This document shows positions 46,809-57,155 of a stretch of 64,000 bases of DNA, piece after piece. The stretch is from the NCBI GenBank assembly GCA_016617785.1, contig JADILM010000008.1, positions 1,426,001-1,490,000 on the forward strand. Direction: 5' to 3'. Below the pieces are notes generated by a model. The model was not told the DNA's origin. It saw only the letters and a program-made list of their open reading frames with translations, and made no database searches. The DNA is from Sporobolomyces roseus. Its lineage: Eukaryota > Basidiomycota > Microbotryomycetes > Sporidiobolales > Sporidiobolaceae. The first letter of the stretch is position 1. Every line of letters starts with the position of its first letter. The translations under genes and the position numbers were made by a program.

Positions 46809-46960
46809 TGAGTCAGGAGGCATGGTTTGAGATGGGTGTTTGGGAATGGTTGAGGGATCAGAAGAAACAGGGAAGGAACGATCCTGAGGGAGTTGATACA
46901 ACGATCGCTTCGACTAAGACTAGTGCGGGATGTAGGAATAGAAGGATAGGTTGGTGGTAG
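46401..46960 (+). pseudogene. Orphan 3' half of the alpha/beta-hydrolase
   Basis: Copy of hydrolase exon 3 (partial) and exon 4, cut from its signal peptide and HGSG region by the duplication. The GYS|GSFGVWDTSFFVGY elbow, the intron and all of exon 4 through GCRNRRIGWW stay open in the original frame, with scattered changes from the parent. It has no own start codon in frame within the duplicated block and is downstream of the F-box promoter, in a different frame. Confidence 0.8.
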
Positions 46961-47470
46961 AATCATACAACGATAGACGTTATCTTGTTGACTATTTGTT
47001 GTAATATTCGATAGAGGTGATTTCCCTTGTCTCTCTTCGATTTCTCTCAGATTGAGACGTACTGATGATCTCGTCCGGGACGATGCAGCTGTGCCATTGT
47101 TGTCGTAACAGCGGTTCGCGATCTTCGAGAAATTTCTCTCCTCTTCCCCTTTCGACCCAAGTCTTTACCGGCCGTCCAATCTGCTCTTCTACGTCTTTGC
47201 TCCCGTCGGATCATGTACCGGCACAATTCGACGAGGTTATTCTATTCATCCATCGTTCGAGATCTTTCATCTTTCCCGACTCTTCGCCTCTCAAACGGAT
47301 CTCCGATTTCCAAATTCTCGACCTCGCAATCCCATCTTCGAATCCGAATTTCCCGATGTTTATGCTGATTGTGATAGAAATCTATCACGCTTGAAGTTTC
47401 TCCTCTCTTGCTCTTGCTCTTGATTCCTTTCTCCATCCTTTCTTTCTCCGCCTCTCGAAACCCGACCAAC
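46961..47470. other. Intergenic, duplicated
   Basis: Counterpart of 43390-43903. No gene seen. Confidence 0.45.
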
Positions 47471-48922
47471 ATGCTTTCTATCTCGAAGCTCTCACTCAGC
47501 TTGATCTCCCTCGTTTTGCTCATCAATACAGTTCAAGCAAGCTACGGGAACTACCCTTGTACTGGAGCAGACGGATCAGCAGGTGAGCTACTTTGTTCCT
47601 CTTCATCACCGTCTGATGGAGTTGACTCCTTCGTCTCTCGTGCAGATCAATCGATGTGTGTCGATCCTTCGTCGCCTGACAGTAATCTTCAATGCGTTTC
47701 GGCCGGTAATGGAGAGTACGCTTGTGGAATCCAAGGTTCGTCGTTTTTTTCGCTTTCGAGCGATGCTCTCGTTTAGGCTGACTTAGTTGTCCTCCCGCTT
47801 CTCGCTATCCGTTGTTCCTTCACTCCATTTTCTCCTCTTTACCCAACGGATCGGATAGGCGCTTCTTGTCAAACCGGAAATGATTGCGATAGAGGACAAT
47901 GCATCTACTCTCCAGCGACGGGTCGGTCAACCTGGTTTGTTCCCCTTCGCCCTCGCTCACAGAGGTGAGATAGTCCAACTGACATATCTGATACTCTACC
48001 AGCTTTGGAGGTTTCGACGACAACGTCTTCGTCCCCGCTGGTCAAACTTGTCTAGGTCGATTGAGTTATTGTAAGTTCTCGATCAATCTCCACTCGAAGG
48101 TCGTGGCCGCCATCTGATCTCGAGCTAATTAACGTACCTTAATCTGCATAGTGCGCCCTGATGGAGGTATCACGAGTTGTGGAGGCGATCGTAAGCTTGA
48201 TTTCTCGGCGAGCTTCCGCTGGCTGCAGCAGAGTAATTGGCGTCGATCCACTAATGCCTTGACCCCGAACTGCAGAGGCAGCTTGTGGGTACGTGTCTTT
48301 GGACAGCACTACTGGGCAGTACTCGCCCCGTTCCGGGAATTTTCTTTGCAGGTCTGGGTGAGTGTTCTCCTTTACGTCTTTATCTTAGATCTGTTTTCGA
48401 TAGCTGATCTCGATCGCTACATAATCCCCAGATACTGTAATCCCGCCACTTACCGTTGCGACTACCCTCCCGTACCCGCTTCAGGACCCTCCGGCAAAGC
48501 TCGTCAACGTCGAAACCAAATCGCTTTCGCCAAGATGCAGTGCCCTGCTAATCAAGAAGCCTGTACTCTCACTGGTTCAACGGGTTTCGAATGTGTCGAT
48601 ACGATGGTGAGTCGTGCTACTTGCCACCCTGAATCCCGGTATCAAGTCGAGTCGAGACTGACTCTTTCTCTTGTTCTTTCCTTTTCCTCACTATTCTCAG
48701 TCCAACATTGAACGTTGTGGAAGCTGTGATGGATCGGATTGTACTGAGCTACCTGGCGTTGATCTCGTCAGCTGTTCGCAAGGTTCATGTGTTATTCGGC
48801 AAGTCTCTGATCTCCCTCTCGATTTCTCTTTTTCCGTGCTGATTCGTCAACTCTTCAACAGGTCTTGCGCGGACGGATATCGCCACGATGCTGAAAGCGA
48901 GTCATGTGTTCTCCGAGAGTGA
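47471..48922 (+). CDS. CPL1-like secreted cysteine-rich protein, copy B
   Basis: Same exon plan, signal peptide and Cys pattern as copy A: NYPCTGADGSAG|DQSMC, ASCQTGNDCDRGQC, TCFGGFDDNVFVPAGQTC, ACGYVSLDSTTGQYS, then CPANQEACTLTGSTGFECVD and SCADGYR...SCVLRE. The middle region (ACGYVSLDST against ACGNVYRTNN) differs more than the C-terminal domain, which is almost unchanged. All splice phases match, including the GC-AG last intron (GCAAGT donor), so both copies look functional. The differing middle segment suggests divergence of the exposed part. Confidence 0.82.
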
Positions 48923-49669
48923 GGGAATCGAGGGGAAAGCTCGAGATCGTTTTGAGGATTGGTTTTTGCTGGTTTTCACGTCGTTGTTCTTCGGTTCCCT
49001 CGAGATTGTTCTTCTACTTCAGTCTTACGTCGGGACTTGTAGTTGTATTGTAGCTTAGATTGGGTTTCAGGGAAAAGTAACGTAGTCTCGTTTCGCTCCT
49101 GGAATCTGTGCGAAATGTTCGATTTCTGCGACCGACAATTTTGCGAAAGCCTTTGCTGACGATGCGGTGTACTTCCTTATCGACTTCACGCATCGACTGA
49201 AGCGCAAAGTAGAACTTCCTAGGCAAAGAAGGGATTGCAAGCGAGCTTTCGACTTTCTTCCTCTCCCTTCACCTTCGACGTTCGCGGATCGATCTGAAAA
49301 CGCTCAAACCAGCTCATAAGATCTATTCTACCACCCTCAAGTATCAAAACTCCCGCCAAACTCTCTCCTCGACCTGAAATCCTCTTCTTGAGGTCTCATC
49401 ATCAATCGACTCCCATTCCCACTCAGCTCTTCAGACTACTCTTAAAGCACACGCAGAAACACAGGATTACTATTGGAATAGTCACAGCGGCTCTGTTGTC
49501 CAGTCGAGTGCGTGTTCATCTTGCTTCTCCTCTTCATTATTCGTCACCCGAACTTCCCCCTTCTCCCTCTCATCACGCTTGAGGCTGACTCGCGGGACTC
49601 TGTTTGGGCTCAGAATAACTTCAGCACTCGCCCGTGACCTCTTCTCCTCGAACCTCCCTCGCTTTCACC
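48923..49669. other. Intergenic, duplicated; F-box promoter
   Basis: Counterpart of 45339-46082, with TTGCGAAA at 49141-49148. No gene seen. Confidence 0.45.
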
Positions 49670-50871
49670 ATGTCGCTCCCCTCACTTCCCACCGAACTCC
49701 TTCAGCAAGTTGTCGAATCTTCTGTACCCTCCTCCTACCATACTTCAACGTATAGAGAACGAACGTCGACTCTCTACGCTCTCTGCCTCGTCTCTCGTCG
49801 ATTCCGTCTCATCGCTCAGCCAATTCTTCAAGAAATCGTTGTTTTCGACTGGTCAGCTGAAGACGATTGCGTTATACCGTCAAGGCTGGAGGAGGTCGAG
49901 AAATGGAATACTGTGGTTCGTCAAGTGGTTGTCCAGCTTGGCAATCCCGATGATATGCTCAAGCTGGTGGTGGCGAGCTGCCCAAAAGCTCACGAGCTCA
50001 CCGTCTATGATCATTCATCCAAGGATGATTTCGGCCTCCTAAGTCACCTCTCCGGTACTCTATCGTCGACTCTCCTTCCCAAAGCCGAGCATTCGCTGAT
50101 CCTGCTTCGCTTTCTCCAGAACTCCGAGACTTTCATTTTGTCTGTTCGTGCCCAACTCTACCGCAGTTCCAACCGTTTGCGTCCCTTCGAAGCTTCACTC
50201 TCGGTTGGTCGAAGATGGGTAGAACATCGGACTTGCGAGATCTCCTCCGCCGCTCAAACTTCCCTTCGCTCGAAGTGCTCGTATTGTGTCATTTTCACGA
50301 GCTCCACCTCCTACCCATCCTTCGTGCACCTCCGACGACGCAACTCATCGAGCACTTGTCTGCCTTGTTCATCCGTGTGGACGACAACCTGAACGCGTTC
50401 CTCGACGTCCTCCGAAACGTGCAGTCGTTGACCCTGATGACTAGTCAAGTACGTCGAGCGGTAGCCTGGGCATCGACACTTGCTCAACCGATACATCTCC
50501 GTCTCAGGGACAATCCGGCTGACTACTGGATTAAGGAGGAAACTGAAGCCGACTTCCAGAAACTCGCCGAAATTATCGAAAATTCGAACAAGTCGCCTCT
50601 GCTGTCGCTGTACCTCGACATCTCGCTTCGACCTCCTTTTGAAGATCCCTCATCAATTGAAGTTGGGGGTGTTCGGAGCCTTATCGAAGCATGTGAAAAG
50701 CGAAAGGTGGAAGTCGTTCACGAGAAAGGACCTACGAACTGGGTTCTGGATCCCATCATCTCTCAAGAATTCTGGAGGAGGCAGAGGAGCTCAAGAAAGC
50801 GGCTTAGAAGGTCGGTTGTGAGTGATGGATCGAACTTTCGAGAAGAGGAACGAAGTAACGAAGTAGCTTGA
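49670..50871 (+). CDS. F-box protein, family B, intact copy
   Basis: Exon 1 is 49670-50054, intron 50055-50119, exon 2 50120-50871 (378 residues). The F-box is MSLPSLPTELLQQVVESSVP...LYALCLVSRRFRLIAQPILQ. A Leu-rich body follows (FPSLEVLVLCHFHELHLLP). The tail keeps the family signature SQEFWRRQRSSRKR. This is the parent from which the chimeric 46-kb locus took its 5' half. F-box proteins of this kind bring substrates to SCF ubiquitin ligases; the Leu-rich body is the presumed substrate-binding part. Substrate unknown. Confidence 0.8.
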
Positions 50872-51469
50872 AAGAACAATGTACGAAACGAGAAACGCTT
50901 TACCACTCTCAAATTTCTCTTCAACTTTACTTCTACATCCCTTGTAATCGAGCTCCCACGTTCGCAGCTCAATGTCATTCGGAGAGGGGTAGATAGAGCG
51001 AACAAGCTCGAAATCTTGAAGGTTTCGCTTTTGATAAATCTTTCCATTTCGTCCTTCCTCTCTTCGACACAACAACTCACCGACCTCTCAGCAGGTACGA
51101 GCGCTTTCGACAGCTCACCCAAAAAGCCTCGCCGATCACCCTACCAATCCTAACTCGTTCTCGACCTCGATACGTCTTTCAATAAACGACCGCTACATCC
51201 AGCTACAACAGCCTCAAAGGACAGTAGAACCATCCCAAGACGTGCTATTAGCTCTATCGAAAATTATCCTGCAGCTAAAGTACCCTTATCGCGTGAGTTA
51301 CACTTCCCTAATCTTTCCTCATCTCAAACTTTAGTTCTCGACTTCTCTGCATCTCTAGCTAACTCGCTATGATCCTCAATCTGATTGTATAGGGTACAAC
51401 TACAAATCGGACAGCGCGTCGAACCGTTTCAGTCGCCTCAAGTCGACTTACACCGTCAATCAGCAAACA
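50872..51469. other. Intergenic
   Basis: 3' flank of the F-box gene and upstream of the dispersed MYND gene. Nothing recognised. Confidence 0.4.
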
Positions 51470-52397
51470 ATGTCTACTTCCCGAGGCAGTTGCGCGGTTT
51501 GCGGGCAAGCGGCTACAACACGATGTGGACCTTGTGGGACTATAGGAATCGAGATCTGGTTCTGCTCGAGAGAACATCAGAAGATGGTCAGTTTTCTCTC
51601 TTTCCCGACTTCCTCATTCGAGTCTTCGCATACTGATCTCGCTTCGACAAGAATAGGTCTGGAAGGTACACACGCGAGTGTGCGGTATGCCAAACTTTCG
51701 ATGGCCTGATCTCAGCGCGAAGGAGGTCAAGATGATACACGAAATCAAGCATATTCACAATCGAAAACTCGGCAGCTCGTTGATGGAAGCGTTGTCTAGT
51801 TCAGGTCCTGCCCAATTCAATGTAAGTCACTATACTTCGATGATCTCATCTACTTCATGAGCTCATGCTTCGAGTACGCAGGAATTGGTAACAGCATGCG
51901 ATGGCGATCATACCAGGGGAGTGAGTGAGAAGGACATGCTAGGAGTTCGGAACCAAACCCTCGCCGACATCCGTAAACTAGTTATCGGGATCCGATTCCC
52001 GGATGAGCCATCTCGTCGACCGGATCTCGCTCCCGAAGTTCGATTCATTCACGACATCCGAGAAGATCCAATCGCTCATCTCAGCACCTTTGAGAAAGAG
52101 CTATGGCCGGAACTAGTCACCCAACGATCACTCGGATCATGGTACGACGCTCTACAACACAAGTTGATGATCGCTTTCGCCCTCATCGCCGTAGTCGACG
52201 ATCCATCAATCGAGACGAAACCATTACGTCTCAAGAATATCTTTCACGCTGTGGAGGAGGTGCGAGGTTTCGTTTACACTTCGGTGCATCCAAAGTATCC
52301 CTCGCAGGCGAAGAAACTGAATGCAGCTGTTCAAGGACTGTCGGGAGCAGCTTTGAAGGCGATTGGAGGAGTAGAAGCTTTGGAAACGGCCATGTAA
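51470..52397 (+). CDS. MYND-type zinc finger protein, dispersed copy
   Basis: Exons 51470-51586, 51657-51821 and 51882-52397, in phase (265 residues). The finger is CAVC...TRCGPC...FCSREHQKM|VWKVHTRVCG, followed by FRWPDLSAKEVKM. The C-terminal domain keeps REDPIAHLSTFEKELWPEL and ALQHKLMIAFALIAVV. Same splice positions as array copies 1 and 5, so it belongs to the same family about 42 kb away, among F-box genes. It is intact. Confidence 0.84.
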
Positions 52398-53055
52398 ACC
52401 TATCTTATGATATGTTCCCATCGCTAGGAGATGTCACAGGTGTGAGATACGAGAGGGACACACTTGCTTCAGATCGACAATTCAGGAGCCTGAAGCTTGC
52501 GAAGCTATTTCGGTTCGCGAATCGTCGTCTTCCGCGTTCTTATCTGCTCTCTGCGTTTCTCATTCAGCTTGCTTGGAGTTTTTCGTCGAGCATGGAGCCG
52601 TAGAGACAGAGAAGTTGAAGTGTCGACTTGCGAACGAGCGAATTGAATCTCGCGTCTCTACTTTCCACTTCACTGCCTCAGATTCCGCTTAAACGCTCGC
52701 AGTAGACTCAAGACTATCTTAGGAAGCCCTCAAGCAAGTCACCAGCTCCGCCCACGCTCTTCACGCCGAAAAAGAAACGCTTCTCTTCTTCATCAAACAT
52801 AGGCCTCCCTTCTCTCAACGACTAATCGCTAGGTCCTTCAGCAGTACGGACTTGTCAAGCAGAAATAGAGAGGAACCCGGCAGTGTCAGAACGGTTCTCG
52901 AGTGAGTTGATGGCTTCCCTTTCCTCCTTCATCTCCAAGTCCTCCCTGGGCCCCGTTACGCATTCGAAGCTAATTGAATCTGTCGCTATAGATCCCCAAC
53001 TTCCAATCGCTCTCGCTCGCCCGATTCCTGCTCTCCCATTTCTTCCCTCCGATCA
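52398..53055. other. Intergenic
   Basis: Contains TTGCGAAG at 52498-52505 and a C/T-rich leader to the next F-box gene. No gene seen. Confidence 0.4.
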
Positions 53056-54194
53056 ATGCCAATCTCCTCACTTCCTCCCGAACTCCTTCGACAAATCATC
53101 AGCCACACCATTCCCCCGACTCTTCCCCAAAACTTCGAACAGTACCAGAAACGCCAACGCACCCTCTCTTCCCTCTGCTGCGTATCGAAACCGTTCCTCT
53201 TAATCGCTCAACCTCTTCTCTTCGAAATTGTCTGGGTCGACAACTCGCCCGAAACCCTGGACAAGTTGGTCGACGCAATCGAAGGAAAAGGATGGAATAG
53301 AGTACTGCGAATGGTGTCGATCGAAGAATACGAATGCAAAGTTGTGACGCCGGAGATATTCGAGAAGTTGTGCAAGAACGCTCAACGTCTCATGAATCTC
53401 GTACTCGACCTCAAAGAGAGTGACCCTTTAGACTTGTCACTACTGTCTGACCTCACAAGTGAGCTCCCTGTGATTCACGAAGCGAGACGAGACGAGACTG
53501 ACCTCTTTTTGAGCAATTCGTAGATCTTCACTTCATACGATTGTTCGGCACGCAGTACACCGCCTCAACTCCCCTGCTCGTCCCGAACCTCACATCTCTT
53601 GCCTTCGATGGAGACGCGGTCCCGTCCGTTTCCTACTTTCTGAACCCTACCGCTCTCCCTTCCCTCCGCTCGTTGGCGCTTGTCACCGTTTGGGCTCCAG
53701 AAAATCTGAAACAACTGGGCGGACTCAGTCTATCTGGCCTTCGTACTCAGCTGGATGCCGTCTTCATCGATTCGAAGTTGATGATAAACGGGCCAGGCTT
53801 CGAAGGACAAGGCATGGAGAACGCACTCGTTGACGTCTCTCTCGACGAACTTGATGACTTGGCGAACTCGGGACTACCGTTCGATCATCTTCGGATTCGG
53901 GAGCTCGACGAGTCCCTCGAGGAGAAGGACTTTGAAGCTCTCGCCTCAAGAATTCAAGCCGATTCTCTGGCAGTACCTCTCCGCTCGCTTTACTTCGATC
54001 TCGCTCCACCGCCAAATTCGCCATCCGATCATTGCACTTACGAGGAACTGCAGACTCTCATTCGAATATGTGGGGAGAAGGGAGTCGAGATTATCTTCGA
54101 GGAACGTTTGAGCGATTCGATCGATTCTTACGGGTCCGACGAGTTCTGTCGGAGGCAGAGGGAGCGAAAGAGAGCTACAAGGGGAGAGTTATGA
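53056..54194 (+). CDS. F-box protein, family B
   Basis: Exon 1 starts MPISSLPPELLRQIISHTIP and runs to an intron with a GTGAGC donor near 53460. Exon 2 resumes after the TAG near 53524 with LHFIRLFGTQYTAS and ends at 54194. The F-box SLPPELLRQII is followed by LSSLCCVSKPFLLIAQPLLFEIVW. The C-terminal part has LRSLYFDLAPPPNSP and the family tail SDEFCRRQRERKRA. Tandem with the next gene in the same orientation. Confidence 0.8.
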
Positions 54195-54713
54195 TTGTGA
54201 TTCACTCAGTGAGGGTAGTCAAGACGGAGGAAAGTGGTGATCGAGGTGTAGGCGAAGAAAATGGAAATCTCAAGAATTCACTCCTACGTCGACTTGACTC
54301 TCTTTTCGAAACGCTGTCGATGGTAAGTGGATATTCGAGTACTCCCATCACCTCTGCCAGAATTCGATCGACTCGAGAAAGTCCGAGGAGTGCTTCGGAG
54401 CAGATTCAAAAACTCTTCACTCTCGCTCCCTTTCAGTTCCCTCTCTCTTTCCAAATCCTCACTTCGAACTCAGCAAAGTCAAAGATCTTCTGGATTCTCG
54501 GTGGATCTTCAAGTGAGCTGACTCTCGATTAGTAAACTCAGGTTCGTCCTTTCTTCCCCCTCGAACGAGCTTTAGCCTCGTCTTCCTCACGCATACTCAA
54601 CAGATTACAGGACGAGTAATCCAGCTCACTCGACGTGATCAACTCTCAAGACCCCTCCCATCCTCCCTATCTGCCTCAACCGCTCTTCCCTTCCCTCTTT
54701 CACTCATTTCGAC
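54195..54713. other. Intergenic
   Basis: 3' flank and C/T-rich leader between two F-box genes. No gene seen. Confidence 0.4.
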
Positions 54714-55835
54714 ATGTTTCACTCTCTTCCCCCCGAACTCCTTCGCCAAATCATCCAATCGACTATACCTTCGTCCTTCCACTCGAACACATACCCAGAA
54801 CGCCAACGCATCCTCTATCGTCTATCGCTCGTCTCCCATCGCTTCAAAGAAATCGCTCAACCTCTCCTCTTCGAAATGATTTGGATCTCGAACTCGTCGA
54901 TCAAATTACGTCAGGCCCTCGATGTAGTCGCTCCGAAGGGATGGAAGTCGGATGTTCGAGCGTTGTGCATTTCAAGGAGTACGATGAAGATTAGCGAAGT
55001 TCTCGAAGGGCCCGTCAAGATGGGAGGAAGCCTTCGTGCTCTATCCCTGAACCTTCGAACTGGCAGCAAATTTGGGCTGACAAGTCTGCATCTCTTCCCG
55101 AGTACGCTTTTTGGCTCCGTACCGTCACACTGTCTTCGCAAACTCACGCTTTCGCAACTCGCAGATCTCGAAACCCTCCAGCTCTTCGGCCCGCTTTCAG
55201 ACTGTACGACTACAGTTGTCCTGCGCAAGCTTCACGCGGCTACCCTCGACTACGCTGCACTAGAATCTACCCTCGGCTTGCTGAATCCAAGCTCGCTTCC
55301 CGCCCTGCGGATCCTTTCCTTCGTTGGAGTCGAGAGGGAGGAGGACGTAGAGAGGCTAGTACAGTCTAACGTCAAGGCGCTTGTCCCTCAACTTGAATCC
55401 CTCCTCCTACCTATCACTCTGATCGACATCGCGCCCGACTTCTTCGTCTCGGCCTTCGAGCGAACTCTCTTCGACTACTACCCTTATGTTGAGACCATAG
55501 TTTCTCCTCTGAGCTCTCACCTCCGTATCATGGGTATAGACTATTATCCGGAACGACGTGAAGCCGTCAATATCAATCGTTTGACGACATCGATCCAGAC
55601 GCAGGATCCGATCCACCTTCGCTCTCTCTACCTCGACGCCTCGCTTGATCCGATTTCAACATCACCTCTAAGGATCCCGGCTGAGGTGTTCGAGCTGGTT
55701 CGTTGCTGCGAGGAGAAAAAGGTAGAGATTATTTACGAAGAGCAACCGAGGGATTGGGCGGTCGATTCTTACATCTCTCAAGAGTTCTGTCGAAGGCAAA
55801 GGAGGAGGAGGGAGCTAGAAGAGAAGGATGAGTAG
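54714..55835 (+). CDS. F-box protein, family B
   Basis: One open frame of 373 residues: MFHSLPPELLRQIIQSTIP, LYRLSLVSHRFKEIAQPLLF, a Leu-rich body (LRSLYLDASLDPIST) and the tail SQEFCRRQRRRREL. At the position where the paralogues have an intron, 55102-55164 looks like one (GTACGC donor, CTCGCAG acceptor, 63 nt). It is divisible by three and lacks stops, so a 373- or 352-residue product is possible. Spliced, the join reads LHLF-P-N-LETLQLFG, matching LLSDLTN-LHFIRLFG of the neighbour. Confidence 0.8.
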   Translation: MFHSLPPELLRQIIQSTIPSSFHSNTYPERQRILYRLSLVSHRFKEIAQPLLFEMIWISNSSIKLRQALDVVAPKGWKSDVRALCISRSTMKISEVLEGPVKMGGSLRALSLNLRTGSKFGLTSLHLFPSTLFGSVPSHCLRKLTLSQLADLETLQLFGPLSDCTTTVVLRKLHAATLDYAALESTLGLLNPSSLPALRILSFVGVEREEDVERLVQSNVKALVPQLESLLLPITLIDIAPDFFVSAFERTLFDYYPYVETIVSPLSSHLRIMGIDYYPERREAVNINRLTTSIQTQDPIHLRSLYLDASLDPISTSPLRIPAEVFELVRCCEEKKVEIIYEEQPRDWAVDSYISQEFCRRQRRRRELEEKDE

Positions 55836-57155
55836 GGAGCAGACATGAAGATGGGAAGACTTGTTCGCTGTCGACTCAAATTCGCTCATTTCCAAAAGCT
55901 ATTGTAATTGATCTAGTTCTCTCGTCTCTCGTCTCTCATCTCTCGCGGTCTGTATCAGTGCGAACGTCCACGAAGCGAAAGAAGATCAGGTTCCCAAAAT
56001 CAGAGGAAATACACAAAAAAACCAAGCTTTGTCTAGCAAGAAATCGTAACCTTCTATTTGTACCCGTGTATTCTGAAGGCGTGGAAGGGGCCAGAATGTC
56101 TATCTTGAGAGAGTGCAAGAGAAAAATGTAGAGTCTAGCTCTTGAGGGGGAAAGTCGAAAGAGAGAAGAGGGGAAAGAATCAGATTTCGCTACATTCGGA
56201 AAGGGCGAAGTCGTTCTTCAAGGCTGCTTCACGAGGAGTGACTATTCATTGTCAGCTCAACTTGATCAAGTTAAGTGGTGCAGACTCACGTGGGATGCCT
56301 GCATCGCTAATGTACCACTCCGTTCGTCTCCCTCTATCCGATCTCTTTTTCTTTATCTGGGTTGCCTAGGCGGAATGTACTTGACCGAGTAAGCACAGCT
56401 AGTCGATCCACAGTCTTGTAGCTTCTTCCACTTCGAGTCAAAGTTGCAGTAATCGAGGTAAGGAGGAGTGGAGGGAGTTGTCATGTGACCTTTTCGATGA
56501 GGGAGCGAGAGAAGAGCGCGAGACTAAAAGAGACTGAGTGAGTGACTTTCTTTCCTGTGGAGTTGCTTTGGGCTCACCTACAGTGACGCTCAGTGAAAGC
56601 GGGTGAGGTGTAAGAGGAAAGGAGACGACCCAACTCCCGAAGAAAACGGACGGTCAAGAAACGCCGCGGAATCTCGGTCAAAGTCCGGTCGATCTCGCGG
56701 TACCCCTGTACGAGTGTCTAGGCCATGCTGATCAGACTCCAGAAGGCAGCAACACAGAAGGACTCAAGGGGGAGAACGCGGTTAACGAAGCGAAGCAGCT
56801 CCCTAAGCCTGAAGTCTAGTAGCGCCGCTCAACAAGGAACTCGTCAACTCTCTGCAGAATCAAAGCAGTAGCTCGTGTGAGATGTAAAAGAGCAAGAAAG
56901 GGTGGGAAAAGAATTCCCTCTTCTTCCCTTCTCCACTTCACTACTTCAGCTCGAAACTACCCAGAGACTACTCTAGCAAGATCAGAGAATTAATACCGAC
57001 CTCTACAAGATCGAATCGAACCTCACAGCCTTGAAGCTGTCATTGGTCTTTCTTCATCTCCATCGTAAGTTCCTTCTTTCCCATCGTGACATAGACAGGC
57101 GATCAGCTGACAGTGGAGCTCTTGATAGCTATCGTGTCCCCCTCACTCCTCCATA
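55836..57155. other. Long intergenic region with a leader intron
   Basis: The right end holds the 64-nt 5'-leader intron (57065-57128) of the next gene. On the minus strand between 56484 and 56180 there are short coding-like pieces (MTTPSTPPYLDYCNFDSKWK near 56484; TPREAALKNDFALSECSEI ending at 56180) flanked by splice-like sites, but no single model joins them in phase. No other gene seen. Confidence 0.4.

Larger units (their letters stand above)
46402..49987 (+). repeat. Tandem segmental duplication, unit B
   Basis: Second copy of the block. It begins inside the hydrolase and ends inside the F-box gene where the intact copy continues with GCTCACGAG after CTGCCCAAAA. The junction shows only a short A-rich overlap (AAAA/ACGAA) between the two parents, as expected for end joining or microhomology. 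Confidence 0.85.

Noticed and set aside
46083..46960. In-frame F-box/hydrolase fusion enzyme
   Set aside because: The junction puts the two parents in different frames and the inherited intron does not restore the hydrolase frame.
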